Positions 48,459 to 61,400 of a stretch of 64,000 nucleotides of DNA are shown here, one piece after another (position 1 is the first letter of the stretch; each line of letters starts with the position of its first letter). Made by a program: the position numbers and the translations under genes. Source of the stretch: Saccoglossus kowalevskii (lineage: Eukaryota; Hemichordata; Enteropneusta; Harrimaniidae); the NCBI RefSeq assembly GCF_000003605.2, contig NW_003137828.1, positions 441,239 to 505,238 of the forward strand. The letters run 5' to 3'. Under the pieces are notes generated by a model. The model saw only the letters and a program-made list of their open reading frames with translations. It did not search any database and was not told the origin of the DNA.

Positions 48459-50770
48459 TTAAAGGGCGGTGGTCGGCGCGCTGCGCGTCTTCGAATTTCA
48501 TGTTAATAAACAATGTATTCTTTACACGCGTTGTGTACGCAAAAATTGAGCTGACGAATTTTTGATAAGTGTAGCGCGAATCTTCACGGGACAGGTACGA
48601 GCTAATAGATGACGCGCGCATCGGGCTCCATTTTTCTCCACGTCACAATAGATATGACTTATGTAGGTGTAGTACGCATGCGCAATCACTAAAAAACACG
48701 TGTTTTTTGTTCGTATGTATATGAAGCAATGAAAGACGGTAATGTACGCTATCAACACATTCATCCATATGTAGTTTTTTCGTTGAATGATATCAATAGC
48801 AACAAGGTATTGTTCATGGTATAATACTCCAGCTTACTGCCTCACAGACTGCTACGTGCAGTTCATCGAGTAGGCAAACAACCACCTGTTAATGCTAAGC
48901 CAAACAGGGAACATAAATAAATCATCTGTTGGAGTCGGAACTATGTCACTTGGCGGTTGCGTTTGCCTTCACTATCCGCTTGGGTATTTTGTGAGCGTAC
49001 GTTGCGGCTGATTATTAACATTCCCGAGGCATCGCACGTGAAAGCATTAATCTCGAATGATGGCCACGTGATACATTGTGAAATAAATTTAGATTTACAA
49101 AAAAATCTTTTTTATTTGCGCGACCTAGGCAGAATATTATTTACATTGGCATAATGAAACACAGGCTTGCACCAGGATGATGTTTAACATTTGAAAATAC
49201 AGTAACACAACACCGAGCTAAGTCATGAAATAAACATGAATATGCACAGCTTCTATGACAAACTCTCGTTTGATAAAGTTCCGAGAATTGGGCTTTATTA
49301 TACAAGAGCATGGGCTGCACTGCGTCTAGGAGCGTACTCAGAAGTTAAGCCAGTAGCAACGTATATAAATACAACGTTTATAAACACACTCGTAATTTTT
49401 ATTCATTATTATAAGGTTTGATTTTCTTATCAATACGTTATCACATCATCAGTCTAGGTAGCTACAGTGTTTGTGAACATGCTGTGTGTGACTATTTGTC
49501 GCCTGTACGTGTTCTGAAACACCACCTTTTAATGCACATTAACAGTAGTTTGCCGCGTTGTCTGTTTGTTGAATATTTGATTACTCGTCTGCAGTTAACC
49601 AAAGAGCCTTCACGCAATACAAAACACGACCAACAAACGGGAAATTCAATTATAAGATGTCCCAGTGGCAGAATGAGTGCCAGTCATATGGTTCACACCG
49701 TTTTCATAGTTCTTATCGTGTTTTTTGTTGTCAATGCCATTACTATAAGATGGATAAATATTTTCATGCCGTGAGAAATCGTGTTGAAAGGCCTCAACGT
49801 CACCACAACGAACGAAAACTTTTTTCTTCAATTTGACCTACTAAATTGATATATCGTTAACGTCACATGCGGAGAGGGATGCGCTCAATCTTTTTGAAAC
49901 ATCAATGCTTAGTTGCATGCCCCGAGGGCTATGCATTAAATACGTTGAGATTTGAAGGTGGGCATATGTTATAGAGTACTGTTCATGTGTTATAATAGTG
50001 TGTTCAAACATGGACGTCACGGTCCATGGTTCAAATCATACGATCTTTACTAGAGTTAGGTGTAACGTTGTGAGAAATCACTCACCATTCTGTAAATTAT
50101 AACAAATTTGTCGTGTTTTAGTGATATATTCTTTTTTGTACCTTGTATTATTTTAACTGCACCGTGACCATATTCAATGCGAACATTTAGGAATTCCCCG
50201 TCGTTAATTGGTTTAATGTGAAATCTCGCGGGATTCTCGTGTTTCAGCAAAACGCCAGATTTTGCAATCAGTATTTGTTGGAATTTAAATGGCCGAAAAG
50301 TAGTGAATCCACGAAATTATAATCATGAGTGGCCAGTCATAGAACACGGGGCGACGCAATAATATGTGCTGAAATTTGAAGAGCGTGGATCAGAGAACAA
50401 AACAACTATGATACATTAACTATTATATTCAGATGTTAAACCTACAGTGTTTACCAAAACAAATAATAAATAGGTAACTGAACTTTCATTTATTTGATTT
50501 CCCATCATGAATAGTGCATTTTAAATCATTATTAACAGAATAATTGACATTAACGCAGCGAATACAGCATGTGCATGTGCATGCTTGGTCAACGCATGTT
50601 CTATACGGCTATGAGTGAGTAACATAGTCATTACGGCCAGGATTGAAAGAGTATAGTGATCGTCGCGCTGCGATCTGTTCTTTATGGAGATGTATAAAAC
50701 GTGTGTAAACATACATTATCTGTTTACATGAAATTCGAATACGCGTTGCGCGCCGACCACCACCCTTTAA
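48459..50770. mobile_element. 2.3-kb TTAA-bounded inverted-repeat element
   Basis: The left end is TTAAAGGGCGGTGGTCGGCG. The right end, read on the minus strand, is TTAAAGGGTGGTGGTCGGCG. Similarity continues inward for about 75 bp on both sides (attcgaatttcatgt, aatgtat, tttacac-cgtt). TTAA flanks both ends and the termini match MITE family 2 at 26931. The arms face each other across 2.3 kb. Internal frames (48957-49154, 49236-49421, 49418-49774) are short and show no DDE transposase motif. I infer a non-autonomous or decayed TTAA transposon. Two separate truncated MITEs in opposite orientation is the alternative. Confidence 0.62.
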
Positions 50771-50776
50771 TACTTT

Positions 50777-51683
50777 AACAAGCAGCCTGTCGNNNNNNNN
50801 NNNNNNNNNNNNNNNNNNNNNNNNNNNNNNNNNNNNNNNNNNNNNNNNNNNNNNNNNNNNNNNNNNNNNNNNNNNNNNNNNNNNNNNNNNNNNNNNNNNN
50901 NNNNNNNNNNNNNNNNNNNNNNNNNNNNNNNNNNNNNNNNNNNNNNNNNNNNNNNNNNNNNNNNNNNNNNNNNNNNNNNNNNNNNNNNNNNNNNNNNNNN
51001 NNNNNNNNNNNNNNNNNNNNNNNNNNNNNNNNNNNNNNNNNNNNNNNNNNNNNNNNNNNNNNNNNNNNNNNNNNNNNNNNNNNNNNNNNNNNNNNNNNNN
51101 NNNNNNNNNNNNNNNNNNNNNNNNNNNNNNNNNNNNNNNNNNNNNNNNNNNNNNNNNNNNNNNNNNNNNNNNNNNNNNNNNNNNNNNNNNNNNNNNNNNN
51201 NNNNNNNNNNNNNNNNNNNNNNNNNNNNNNNNNNNNNNNNNNNNNNNNNNNNNNNNNNNNNNNNNNNNNNNNNNNNNNNNNNNNNNNNNNNNNNNNNNNN
51301 NNNNNNNNNNNNNNNNNNNNNNNNNNNNNNNNNNNNNNNNNNNNNNNNNNNNNNNNNNNNNNNNNNNNNNNNNNNNNNNNNNNNNNNNNNNNNNNNNNNN
51401 NNNNNNNNNNNNNNNNNNNNNNNNNNNNNNNNNNNNNNNNNNNNNNNNNNNNNNNNNNNNNNNNNNNNNNNNNNNNNNNNNNNNNNNNNNNNNNNNNNNN
51501 NNNNNNNNNNNNNNNNNNNNNNNNNNNNNNNNNNNNNNNNNNNNNNNNNNNNNNNNNNNNNNNNNNNNNNNNNNNNNNNNNNNNNNNNNNNNNNNNNNNN
51601 NNNNNNNNNNNNNNNNNNNNNNNNNNNNNNNNNNNNTCACTCATATGATAAGCTTCGCTCGACAAAGTCGACAGCGGAGCTAA
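50777..51683 (+). mobile_element. Pearl-like element, copy 1, interrupted by an 844-N gap
   Basis: It begins AACAAGCAGCCTGTCG, the same start as the complete element at 52841, and runs into N from 50793 to 51636. It resumes at TCACTCATATGATAAGCTTC and ends with the terminal palindrome AGCTTCGCT...AGCGGAGCT followed by AA, as in copy 2. The start is before the gap and the end after it, so the unread part is almost certainly the internal tandem repeat array. The frames across the N run are meaningless. Confidence 0.8.
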
Positions 51684-51797
51684 TAAAGCGGGGGAGTCGT
51701 CATCTACGCATGCCTCAGGCGGCCATAGCGTGTCATTGTTATCGTCTCCTGGGACTCAATTCCTGCGCGTGCGCAGGTGACGACCCTCCCACTTTAA
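51682..51797. mobile_element. TTAA MITE family 1, copy C
   Basis: TAAAGCGGGGGAGTCGTCAT at the left and GCGCAGGTGACGACCCTCCC (then ACTTTAA) at the right are inverted relatives of the 28668 termini. The interior tgggactcaattcctgcgcg is the reverse complement of the family's ggaattgagtcccaa, so this copy is inverted. Its left end abuts the CTAA end of the pearl-like element directly, with overlapping bases. Confidence 0.8.
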
Positions 51798-52840
51798 CAT
51801 CAACTGCAAAATAATATTATAAAGTTGATAATTCCATAATGTCCCCCTTTTTTTGACTACCTGATATCGAGTCATCGAATTGGAATCCGCCGCCGTCATG
51901 ATCAAATCCGTCATCCATCGAATTATTCTTCTACACCCAAAATAATTCAAGGCCAAATGTTCCCCGTGTGTCTAACATGAAGCATGTTGACAGCCGTATC
52001 ATATTATGTTATTCAGTTACCAAGGTCTTTGAAAAATATTGTTTTCAATTGTTCATTTAATTTCAAGGTCTTTTAGCAAAACGCGTATGAGATAAGGTCA
52101 GATAAGATATAATTTATTACTACCGTAATGAAAATATTGTAATCGAGATATAATTTTAAAATTATCGTCAAATAAGAAGTAAGACAAACCATTCCAGAAA
52201 ATTTTAATTGTTGTTGTTGCTGTCTTAATATAGACGGTTAGTTATGTCAATAATATTTAGTTTTGTCATATCAATATATTGTGACTGAATGTCCATCATC
52301 TAACATTGAAAATGTCATTATAATGGTTAAATATCATATTAGAATGTAAAACTCTCGATGTTTCTATGTAATAGTGTACAACAATATTATAGCATCAAGT
52401 TTGTGCAAGGTTTGATAATAATAATCACTTCCTCTTTAAAATTAATTTCCTATGGAATTATGATTGAATAAATTATTCCCTTTAATATATTCTGTTCTTT
52501 CCGCAATCGTGGTAATCACGTGTTAAGATCATACACAAAAAACAGGAACTAAGTCATTTTCATTTTCTAAATGTGTCTATTGCACGTCAACAAGCATCGT
52601 CAAACGGTCTGTGGTGGCTAACTTTTTAGTACAATTAGATATTTAACCTCTGTGTCTTGTACTGATTTTTGGAAATCTCCAGTCTTCGTATTCACCTCGA
52701 TGATGAAATTATAGTTTCCTGTTATATGATTTGAAACAAGCACATATCGTATACACTGCCAATAAATGTCCATGTACTGGAAAAACGTTTTTTTGTTGTT
52801 GGTTTTTTTTTCAGTGGAAATTGATCTTATACCATACTAG
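51798..52840. other. AT-rich spacer between two repeats
   Basis: No gene or repeat recognised. It ends with a T-rich tract and TCAG (52803-52814) that resembles a splice acceptor but leads into repeat sequence. Confidence 0.4.
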
Positions 52841-53540
52841 AACAAGCAGCCTCTCGGCTGAGATACCTCCGCTGTTAGCAATGCACATTTCAATTAAAGA
52901 ACAGAAGATATTATTAGAAAATGAACGATATGTATAGTATCAAAACAATCAATCAGACTTGTGGTTTTCAACAAGAAGTCGTAAATATCACTTTTTACCA
53001 AAAATTACAAAAATATTCATCAAAATTAGAGAATTGAAGATATCATCATGAAATGAACAAATCTGAGTTAGAATGTAGTACCTATATATGTAATATCAAA
53101 GCAATTTGACTTGAGGTTTTTAACAAGAAGTCGAAAATATCACTTTTTACCAAAAATTACAAAAATATTCACCAAAATTAGAAAATTAAAGATATCATTA
53201 CAAAATGAACAAATCTGGGTTAGAATCACATGTAGTACCTATATATGTAATATCAAAGCAATTGGACTTGCGGTTTTCAACAAGAAGTCGAAAATTTCAC
53301 TTTTTACCAAAAATGACAAAAATATTCACCAAAATTAGAGAATTGAAGATATTATCATGAAATGAACAAATCTAAGAGAGGTCTACCCAAATACAACAAG
53401 AATCAAAGCATTCAGGCTTGTAGTTTTCAAGAAGAAGTCGAAAAAGTAAAACATTGACACGGACGACGGACGACGACGGACGACGATGGACAATCACTCA
53501 TATGATAAGCTCCGCTCGACAAAGTCGACAGCGGAGCTAA
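52841..53540 (+). mobile_element. Pearl-like (Helentron-associated-type) element, copy 2, complete
   Basis: About 700 bp, with parts in order. The 5' end is AACAAGCAGCCTCTCGGCTG, with a small CAGCC-tctc-GGCTG hairpin. A core follows of about 3.4 tandem units of 150-157 bp; the phrase aagaagtcg recurs at 52973, 53125, 53282 and 53432, each time near cactttttaccaaaaat except in the last unit. Next is a GACGAC/GACGG microsatellite (53459-53490), then a 3' palindrome at 53508-53538 ending CTAA. A tandem core of about 160 bp plus an ACGG-type microsatellite plus unique flanks is the layout described for pearl elements of bivalves and related Helentron-associated repeats. Assignment is by architecture only. 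Confidence 0.78.
53508..53538. repeat. Terminal palindrome of pearl-like element
   Basis: AGCTCCGCT-CGAC-AAA-GTCG-AC-AGCGGAGCT folds into a 13-pair hairpin with a two-base bulge and is followed by AA, giving a CTAA 3' end. It is conserved with one change at 51651-51681. Confidence 0.9.
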
Positions 53541-55296
53541 AAACTGTTTATATTCACTGTGAATGTCCACCACAAGTGTTTTACCACTTCTATTCTAATA
53601 TATCTATATGGGTCATATAACCCTTTGGACTTCTATAACTTGAATGTTTTATGACACGCCTGCACGCACACGCACACGCAAATACGGTGACTAAACCATA
53701 AGTCCCCGTTTCGGTAACGTCCGCTATGATGAATGGGAGAGAGGCAGTATTACCAATATACACAATATTATTAAAAGAGGAACCAGTAAAAAAATTAACA
53801 CGCATATCATAACACTATAATTATAATATAATACAAACTGTTATTCATCAATCATGAGTCATCCAGAACAATATAATATTAAATACAAACGGTGGGATAT
53901 GATTCATATGCGTATTTTGGGGATAAACGTATTTTTAACTTAATAGTACCTAACAGTTTTAGTGCAAACATTTGTATACAAAAATACTAAAAATTGTTGA
54001 ATGCACTTAAAAAAACATGATGACTATGCATGTCAATCAAGCTGGGACAAAAGCTTACTTCAGTACAATACAAAAAGGTGTTATCTGTTTGTCTGCTATC
54101 TTGTAGTATACAGACTACTGATTCATGAAATTCAGAACTCATGCGTGATGACACACTTTGGAAATAAAATAAACCATTTCCCTTAATGTTATGGAAGATT
54201 GGAAAGAGTTCAAACTTGATAGAGTGAAACGGAGTTACCTTAAGTTAATGAAACCCCATACTGACCAATAACTACACTGTACCCCAATTTAGTGTTTTGT
54301 GGTGAGATAGATACAACATCATCATATGATTTGTTATTTAAGTGATACACTGTAACAGGGAAATATCAAACAAATCTTTGTATTAACAATGTTAGAGATA
54401 TTACAAGTGACGGAATGACATTTTTGTGATTTTCTGCCTCCCAATTGTGACATTTACTTTGACCTTGACCTTGGTTACACAGAAAGAAAAAAAATGACAA
54501 CAAAATATTTCATATTTATCACATTTGTCCCTGGACAAAAAACAATGATTTACGAAATATTTGCTTTTTGAAATAACGCCAAAATAACATAAACGACATT
54601 GAACACACGTTATAACACTTTTCTTTATCTCCTTCTTATTTAGAATTATTGTGCGCATACTCGGTCAAACGACTGGAGACAGCTCCCGGAGCAACACAAA
54701 AACAGAGTTAGATATTACATCTGATACGACGAACAGGGGATACGTCCATGAGAGACTATTGGGAATTCAATAATAGATATGATACAATCTAATCCGTGTC
54801 GTAGTAACAGCAGGATACAATTTCTAATGTGCATGTAATTTAAACTCACCTCACCATAGGACAAGGCGTTTGGAATGAATTATTCAATTTTTTTTTCTGG
54901 AAATATATATACCCTGTGATAGTTAATGGGCTATGCATTGAAATGAAACAGTAGCGTATCAAGAATGGGAACACGATGAGCTACATATTGTATTTGTTTC
55001 ATTGACTGTTGTAAAAATGGCATTACGCTATTAGCGTTTAACAATCACTCGGGAGTCATGTTGCGACATAGTCGCGATGGGCGAAACTTGCCAGAGACTA
55101 CAAGGTTATTTACGGTGTATACTAAGGGAGATCATTTCCGCTGCGTACAACGGTTATATCAAGTTACACGTCGCGTTAAAAGCCATCTCGTGGATTAGCA
55201 TTGCTAATTTCGTTGTAGAATCTAATAACACAACAACGAGATTATATGATGCAATCCATCTTGTCTTGTCTCTGTAATCGAGAATTTCGCTTTCAG
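53541..55296. other. AT-rich stretch upstream of exon candidate
   Basis: No gene assigned. Open frames of 60-85 codons at 54001, 54401 (minus) and 55077 lack motifs and good splice sites. Confidence 0.35.
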
Positions 55297-55400
55297 GTAA
55301 ATACGTGTGAAGTAAATTCGAGAATTGTTGGTAGCTACCGTAATTTTAAATTCTCATTCAAAACTGAAACTGACAATAGAACAGTAATAGATCATATCAG
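55297..55400 (+). CDS. Unknown gene, exon A
   Basis: Acceptor gaatttcgctttcag, donor ATCAG/gtacat. It enters in phase 0 and leaves after two bases of a codon. It encodes VNTCEVNSRIVGSYRNFKFS then FKTETDNRTVIDHI; N-R-T is a potential glycosylation sequon if the protein is secreted. Confidence 0.45.
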
Positions 55401-58400
55401 GTACATAACACTAAAAACGTTTTCAGTAATTTCTACTCTGAACAAATATTGCTACCCGTGAAGGTATTATTGACAACTTCTTCCGGGAGGCTAGGTTTTA
55501 ACGAATTTCTAAATCAATATTCATGTTTTATTTAGTAACACTTGCGCGACTACACTGTGACTGAGATTTCAATCGCATAAGCATATCAGTCACAAGACGA
55601 ATAAAAATTACTGTCACGTGACTGCAATGTTGATCAAGCATTCATGACCATTTGTACAGAGAGCACCACGGAACACTGAATATCACGTGACTGCTACTGA
55701 AGCGATGTGATTTAAATGACCGCAAAATTGAATAAATGACAAAATGCATGAATGATATACGCAGTCATGTGTCAGCTGATATGTGATTTTTTTCGTTCAC
55801 TGGGAGATCTCGTGTATTGCGCGAATAACGCGGGCCGAATGATTTGATTTTTAACTTGAATTTTTATTATAGCTCAATGTCGAAATGACGATCTTTCAAA
55901 GAAAAATATGGTGCTGGGATATCCTTACGTCATCAAAATTAAATAACATCAAATGTGTATCGTATATTTTTAAGCAATGAAATACCCCAAACATATTTGC
56001 ATGTTTGTCGAATTTCATGCGATGTTTTGACGCCACCATGACGCTATGACCATTGTTTGTCACCTCGTAGTGAACGGAAAATGGTCTATTGATAATATAT
56101 GAGAAAGTATAATAGTGCTAGCAATACTCATACCGTACTGTGATAACAACACACAGTTGTATCTGTAATATGTAGAAATTTATGTCATGGCATTCGGCCA
56201 GATATTACGTAATGTTAGAAGATAACCGAATAGATGGATAAAGAGAAAACATTTCTTCACGTGCTGGCTGAAATGAACACATGAATGACAACAATACAGA
56301 ACGTTTCCATTTCAATATGGATAACAACGGAGCATATAGTCTGTGGGCACAGTTCGATATGTGCATTCTCGGGTGGCTCGGATTTCCATGTCTTGTTTAG
56401 TTTTAATTTAGGCGAAAACAGAACCTAACATAAGTTGTAGCTCACTCTAAAAAAATTAGTAAAATTATATGTGCCCGAGCTAGAATATAGAAGTAAGGTG
56501 GCGTTCGATGAAGGATCTTAATCCCGATCTTAATGAAATCACGTGAGTAATAGCGAGACATATATTAGATTGACCTTTGACACCGTCACAGTTGTGCGTC
56601 GAAATACAGTTAAGAGCCAACCATACCCAAATCGGAACTAAGCATAATAATGATACGTGTAAAAATAAACTGAATACGAATCTTGTAATCACAAATAAAT
56701 TCAGGTAAACAAGAAAAGAAGGCTATTTTTTTTCAAAGTGACGACGCTCAGGCTAAAAAAAAAACGACTTCTACGAGAGTGGTTAAAATTTTGAACACAT
56801 TCATCAGTACCATATCATCAAATCCGCCATGTTGTTCTCCCTAGTCTATAGCTACTGAGGATATAGCCGCAATAATATCCCACATATACCTATATATTGT
56901 CCCACTATTATCATGACATATAACCAGTGTTTATATTACAGACAGCAAAACACGTTGGTGTAAATGTATGTTTAACTCCTTGAACGTCAACGTCAAAGTC
57001 AATCTAGTTGCATTTTCATAAAATAAATCGATGGAAAAATTCCCATATTTAAGCAAATTACTTGTTGATTAATTAAGGCTTATGAAATGCATAAAAAAAA
57101 TATGGCCGTTCGGTCAAATGTTCTATGGTCCGAAGCATGTATACAAGGCAGAATTTGATACGTCGAAAAAAGTCTGTCAACAAACAAACTGCTCTCTTAT
57201 TGGTCTGACTGTTAGGTAATAGATTTGGGTTGCCAATCAGGCGCATTGACTCACAAAAAGTACCACAGGATGTTAAGGTGTTCGCATATTGGACAGATTG
57301 AAATACACACTTATATTAAAACATTTCTATATAATCTCTAACTGTGGTGTACAGCCTATAATAGAATACGCTGTATCCTTGACAACGAAAAAAAAAGAAT
57401 AACTGCAATTTGGCTCCACTTAAAACAACCTGCATAACACCCATTCAGATTATTCACTCTATAATAGAAATAATGAAAACGCGATAAGTGACACTAAAGT
57501 TCAAATCAAATCACAGTGATAAAGTAATCAGGTACTGCCTTCACCTCCTCGAACTGTTAATTTTCGTTACTTCTTTTCAGCAAGCTGAGTACGCGTATTT
57601 GCAGAACTAATAGTTCGCCAACTCTCGGCTCGTACTAGACAAATGAGTGTGTACACAACTCTGACCCATGGTATATATGTGTTGTTCAAAAGCAGTTGTA
57701 CGTCACAAAAGATGCGAACTGGATTATGTGCGTTATTTAGCCACCATTTGATAATAAATGGCAAATAAAATATGTTTGGTTGTCTGCAGAATAATAATAT
57801 ACACAGAACACTTAAAAACTATACAAAAAATGTATAAATGTCAAAAGTAAAAAATTACAAAAAATCCTTTTTTTATCATTTTTGTTGTTGCTTAAATTAT
57901 ACTGGCAGTCGTTTCTTTAGTTTTGAGCTCGGAGTTCAACACAGATAGAGGGAGTCCCTTTTTTCCGGTGAGTGTACATTATGTTCAAATGTTCAAACAG
58001 ATTGGATGGAATGGAACACTCTTGACGGGGAAAAATAGTTTTCGCGGCCCCTTTGCTTACGACGAGATCTCGATGATCTACTCATGTAGCGTATATTTGC
58101 AAATTCTACAAACTCGTTGAAATTGATTGATCCTTTTCTGTCAAAAACACTGAAATCACTGTTAGGTAAAACTAGTAGTTACGCATAAACTATACAAAAT
58201 ATAAACAATTATAAGTAAATCACACACAATCGCCAATATTTTCGTAATGATATAAATGCTTCAAACTAGAACACTGAAACCTGTATTACAACTTGATCAC
58301 TCTGAAAAGAGAATCATAAAAAGCAAGGTAATGAATGTATTTAGTGTATCCATTCGCTCAGTAAACATAAACAAAACAAGAACCTGTATGTACCTAAGTA

Positions 58401-61400
58401 TTTTACATCCGTGCCAGTCGAAACAGCACGATTGTGTGTACAGTTAAATCAGACAACCGATCAAGACATCTGTATTATTTAGGCGGTCTGAATCTGCATT
58501 TAACAAGGCACAGTCAGTGCCCTAATTTGAACCGTGGCTCCTTAAAAGCAACGAGTAAAGTTCCAGGTCATGTGTCTTAATAGGATCGCTTAGTGAAAAT
58601 ATACAGCAAATGCAGTTAAAAGCAGTTTTACATTAAGTAAAGGAAAAAAAACGGTTTTAGTGCCGGAGACAGGTGCATATCTACTGGCTGATTTGTAAGC
58701 CAATTGATCGCAGTAATAACCCGATTGTGCTACTATTACCGCTTTTAAACCACACTTAGCACTTTGACGTCGGTCGGAACAAAGGGGCCGTGATTGTGGT
58801 AACTCAAACTTGTGGGCTATCAATTGTTCGTTGAAGGTGATTTAATTTGCCTAAGACGTTATAAGCAGATGGGGGAAAACTGCGTAATAACTTATGTGTT
58901 TAGTGCGTGTTACGTCACGTATTATGGGGTTGAATGCAGGTTATTACGTTAGATTTTACATGGCGCTACGTCATAATTTATGTAATATATGAAACGAGTC
59001 ACTTTCTTCGAAGTATATATACAAGACAAGTGAGAAAGACGTCTCACAAGTTTGGAGCTGGGATTTCATACTAGGTCTTTTCAAAGACATTAGGAGTACA
59101 ACTACTCTGATAACACAATCTGCGCTTTATGGAAACAATTCTTTATAAATAAACGAACAGAACACATGAGTTTGCTCCCTACGTCGTCAAACGTATAGGT
59201 GTGAAGCGATCTGTTATTCACTCGTCTGTCTACTAACGTGTAGTGTATAGCCATTTGCATGTAGTGTATAGCCGTTTACATGTAGTGTATGGTCATTTAC
59301 ATGTAGTGTATGGCCATTTACATGTAATGTATATCCATTTACATATAGTGTATAGCCGCTTACACATAGCGTAGGGTCATTTACATGTAGTGTATGGCCG
59401 TTTACATGTAGTGTATATTCATTTACATATAGTGTATAGCCGCTTACACATACCGCAGGGTCATTACATGTAGTATATGGCCGTTTACATGTAATGTATA
59501 GCCATTTACATGTAGTGTATAGCCGCTTACATATAGCGTAGGGTCATTACATGTAGTATATGGCCGTTTACATGTAATGTATAGCCATTTACATGTAGTG
59601 TATAGCCGCTTACACATAGCGTAGGGTCATTACATGTAGTATATGGCCGTTTACATGTAGTGTATAGCCATTTACATGTAGTGTATATCCATTTACATAT
59701 AGTGTATAGTCGCTTACACATAGCGTCGGGTCATTTACATGTAGTGTATGGCCGTTTACGTGTAGTGTATAGCCATTTACATGTAGTGTATATCCATTTA
59801 CATATAGTGTATAGTCGCTTACACATAGCGTAGGGTCATTTACATGTAGTGTATGGCCGTTTACGTGTAGTGTATAGCCATTTACATGTAGTGTATATCC
59901 ATTTACATATAGTGTATAGCCGCTTACACACAGCGTAGGGTAATTTACATGTAGTGTATGGCCGTTTACGTGTAGTGTATAGCCATTTACATGTAGTGTA
60001 TAGCCGCTTACACATAGCGTAGGGCCGTTTACATGTAGTGTATAGCCATTTACATGTAGTGTATGGTAATTTACATGTGGTGTATAGCCATTTACATGTA
60101 GTGTATATCCATTTACATATAGTGTATAGCCGCTTACACATAGCGTAGGTTCATTTACATGTAGTGTATGGCCGTTTACATGTAGTGTATAGCCATTTAC
60201 ATGTAGTGTATATCCATTGACATATAGTGTATAGCCGCTTACACATAGCGTAGGTTCATTTACATGTAGTGTATAGCCGTTTACATGTAGTGTATAGCCG
60301 TTTACATGTAGTGTATGGTCATTTACATGCAGTGTATAGCCGTTTACATGTAGTGTATGGTCATTTACATGTAGTGTATGGTCATTTACATGCAGTGTAT
60401 AGCCGTTTACATGTAGTGTATGGTCATTTACATGCAGTGTATAGCCGTTTACATGTAGTGTATGGTCATTTACATGTAGTGTATGGTCATTTACATGCAG
60501 TGTATAGCCGTTTACATGTAGAGTATGGTCATTTACATGTAGTGTATGGTCATTTACATGCAGTGTATAGCCGTTTACATGTAGTGTATGGTCATTTACA
60601 TGTAGTGTATGGTCATTTACATGCAGTGTATAGCCGTTTACATGTAGTGTATGGTCATTTACATGTAGTGTATGGTCATTTACATGCAGTGTATAGCCGT
60701 TTACATGTAGTGTATGGTCATTTACATGTAGTGTATGGCCATTTACATGTAGTGTATGGCCGTTTACATGTAGTGTATAGCCATTTACATGTAGTGTATA
60801 TCCATTTAAATATAGTGTATAGCCACTTACATATAGCGTAGGTTCATTTACATGCAGTGTATGGTCATTTACATGTAGTGTAGTGTAGTGTATGGTCATT
60901 TACATGCAGTGTATAGCCGCTTACATATAGCGGAGGCCATTTACATGTAGTGTATAGCCGTTTACATGTAGTGTATATCCATTTACATGTAGTGTATAGC
61001 CGCTTACATATAGTGTAGGTTCATTTACAAGTAGTGTATGGCCGTTTACATGTAGTGTATAGCCATTTACATGTAGTGTATAGCCGTTTACATGTAGTGT
61101 ATAGCCATTTACATGTAGTGTATATCCATTTAAATATAGTGTATAGCCACTTACATATAGCGTAGGTTCATTTACATGCAGTGTATGGTCATTTACATGT
61201 AGTGTATAGCCGTTTACATGTAGTGTATATCCATTTACATGTAGTGTATAGCCGCTTACATATAGTGTAGGTTCATTTACAAGTAGTGTATAGCCGCTTA
61301 CATATAGCGGAGGCCATTTACATGTAGTGTATGGCCGTTAACATGTAGTGTATAGCCGATTACATGTAGTGTATGGCAATTTGCATGTGATTTTTGATTT

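Noticed and set aside
49418-49774. 118-codon frame ending in a hydrophobic segment (VFIVLIVFFVVNAITI)
   Set aside because: Lies inside the TTAA element; hydrophobic runs are expected by chance in T-rich DNA, and there is no start or splice evidence.
50609-51665. Long minus-strand frames across 50609-51665
   Set aside because: They consist almost entirely of N (gap 50793-51636).
52815-52931. Exon candidate after a strong poly-T/CAG acceptor (WKLILYHTRTSSLSAEIPPL...), in phase with 55297
   Set aside because: From 52841 it is the 5' part of the pearl-like element, sharing its start with the copy at 50777, and its 3' end resembles the element's tandem unit.
57921-57967. Small exon candidate (LSSEFNTDRGSPFFP) with tttag acceptor and gtgagt donor
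   Set aside because: Its entry phase does not fit exon A at 55297-55400 and its exit phase does not fit exon B at 58270, whereas A and B join directly.
59610-60899. 429-codon minus-strand frame of (Y/H)TLHVNG repeats
   Set aside because: Fully explained by a stop-free 21-bp minisatellite unit; the opposite strand is also open for 190 codons.
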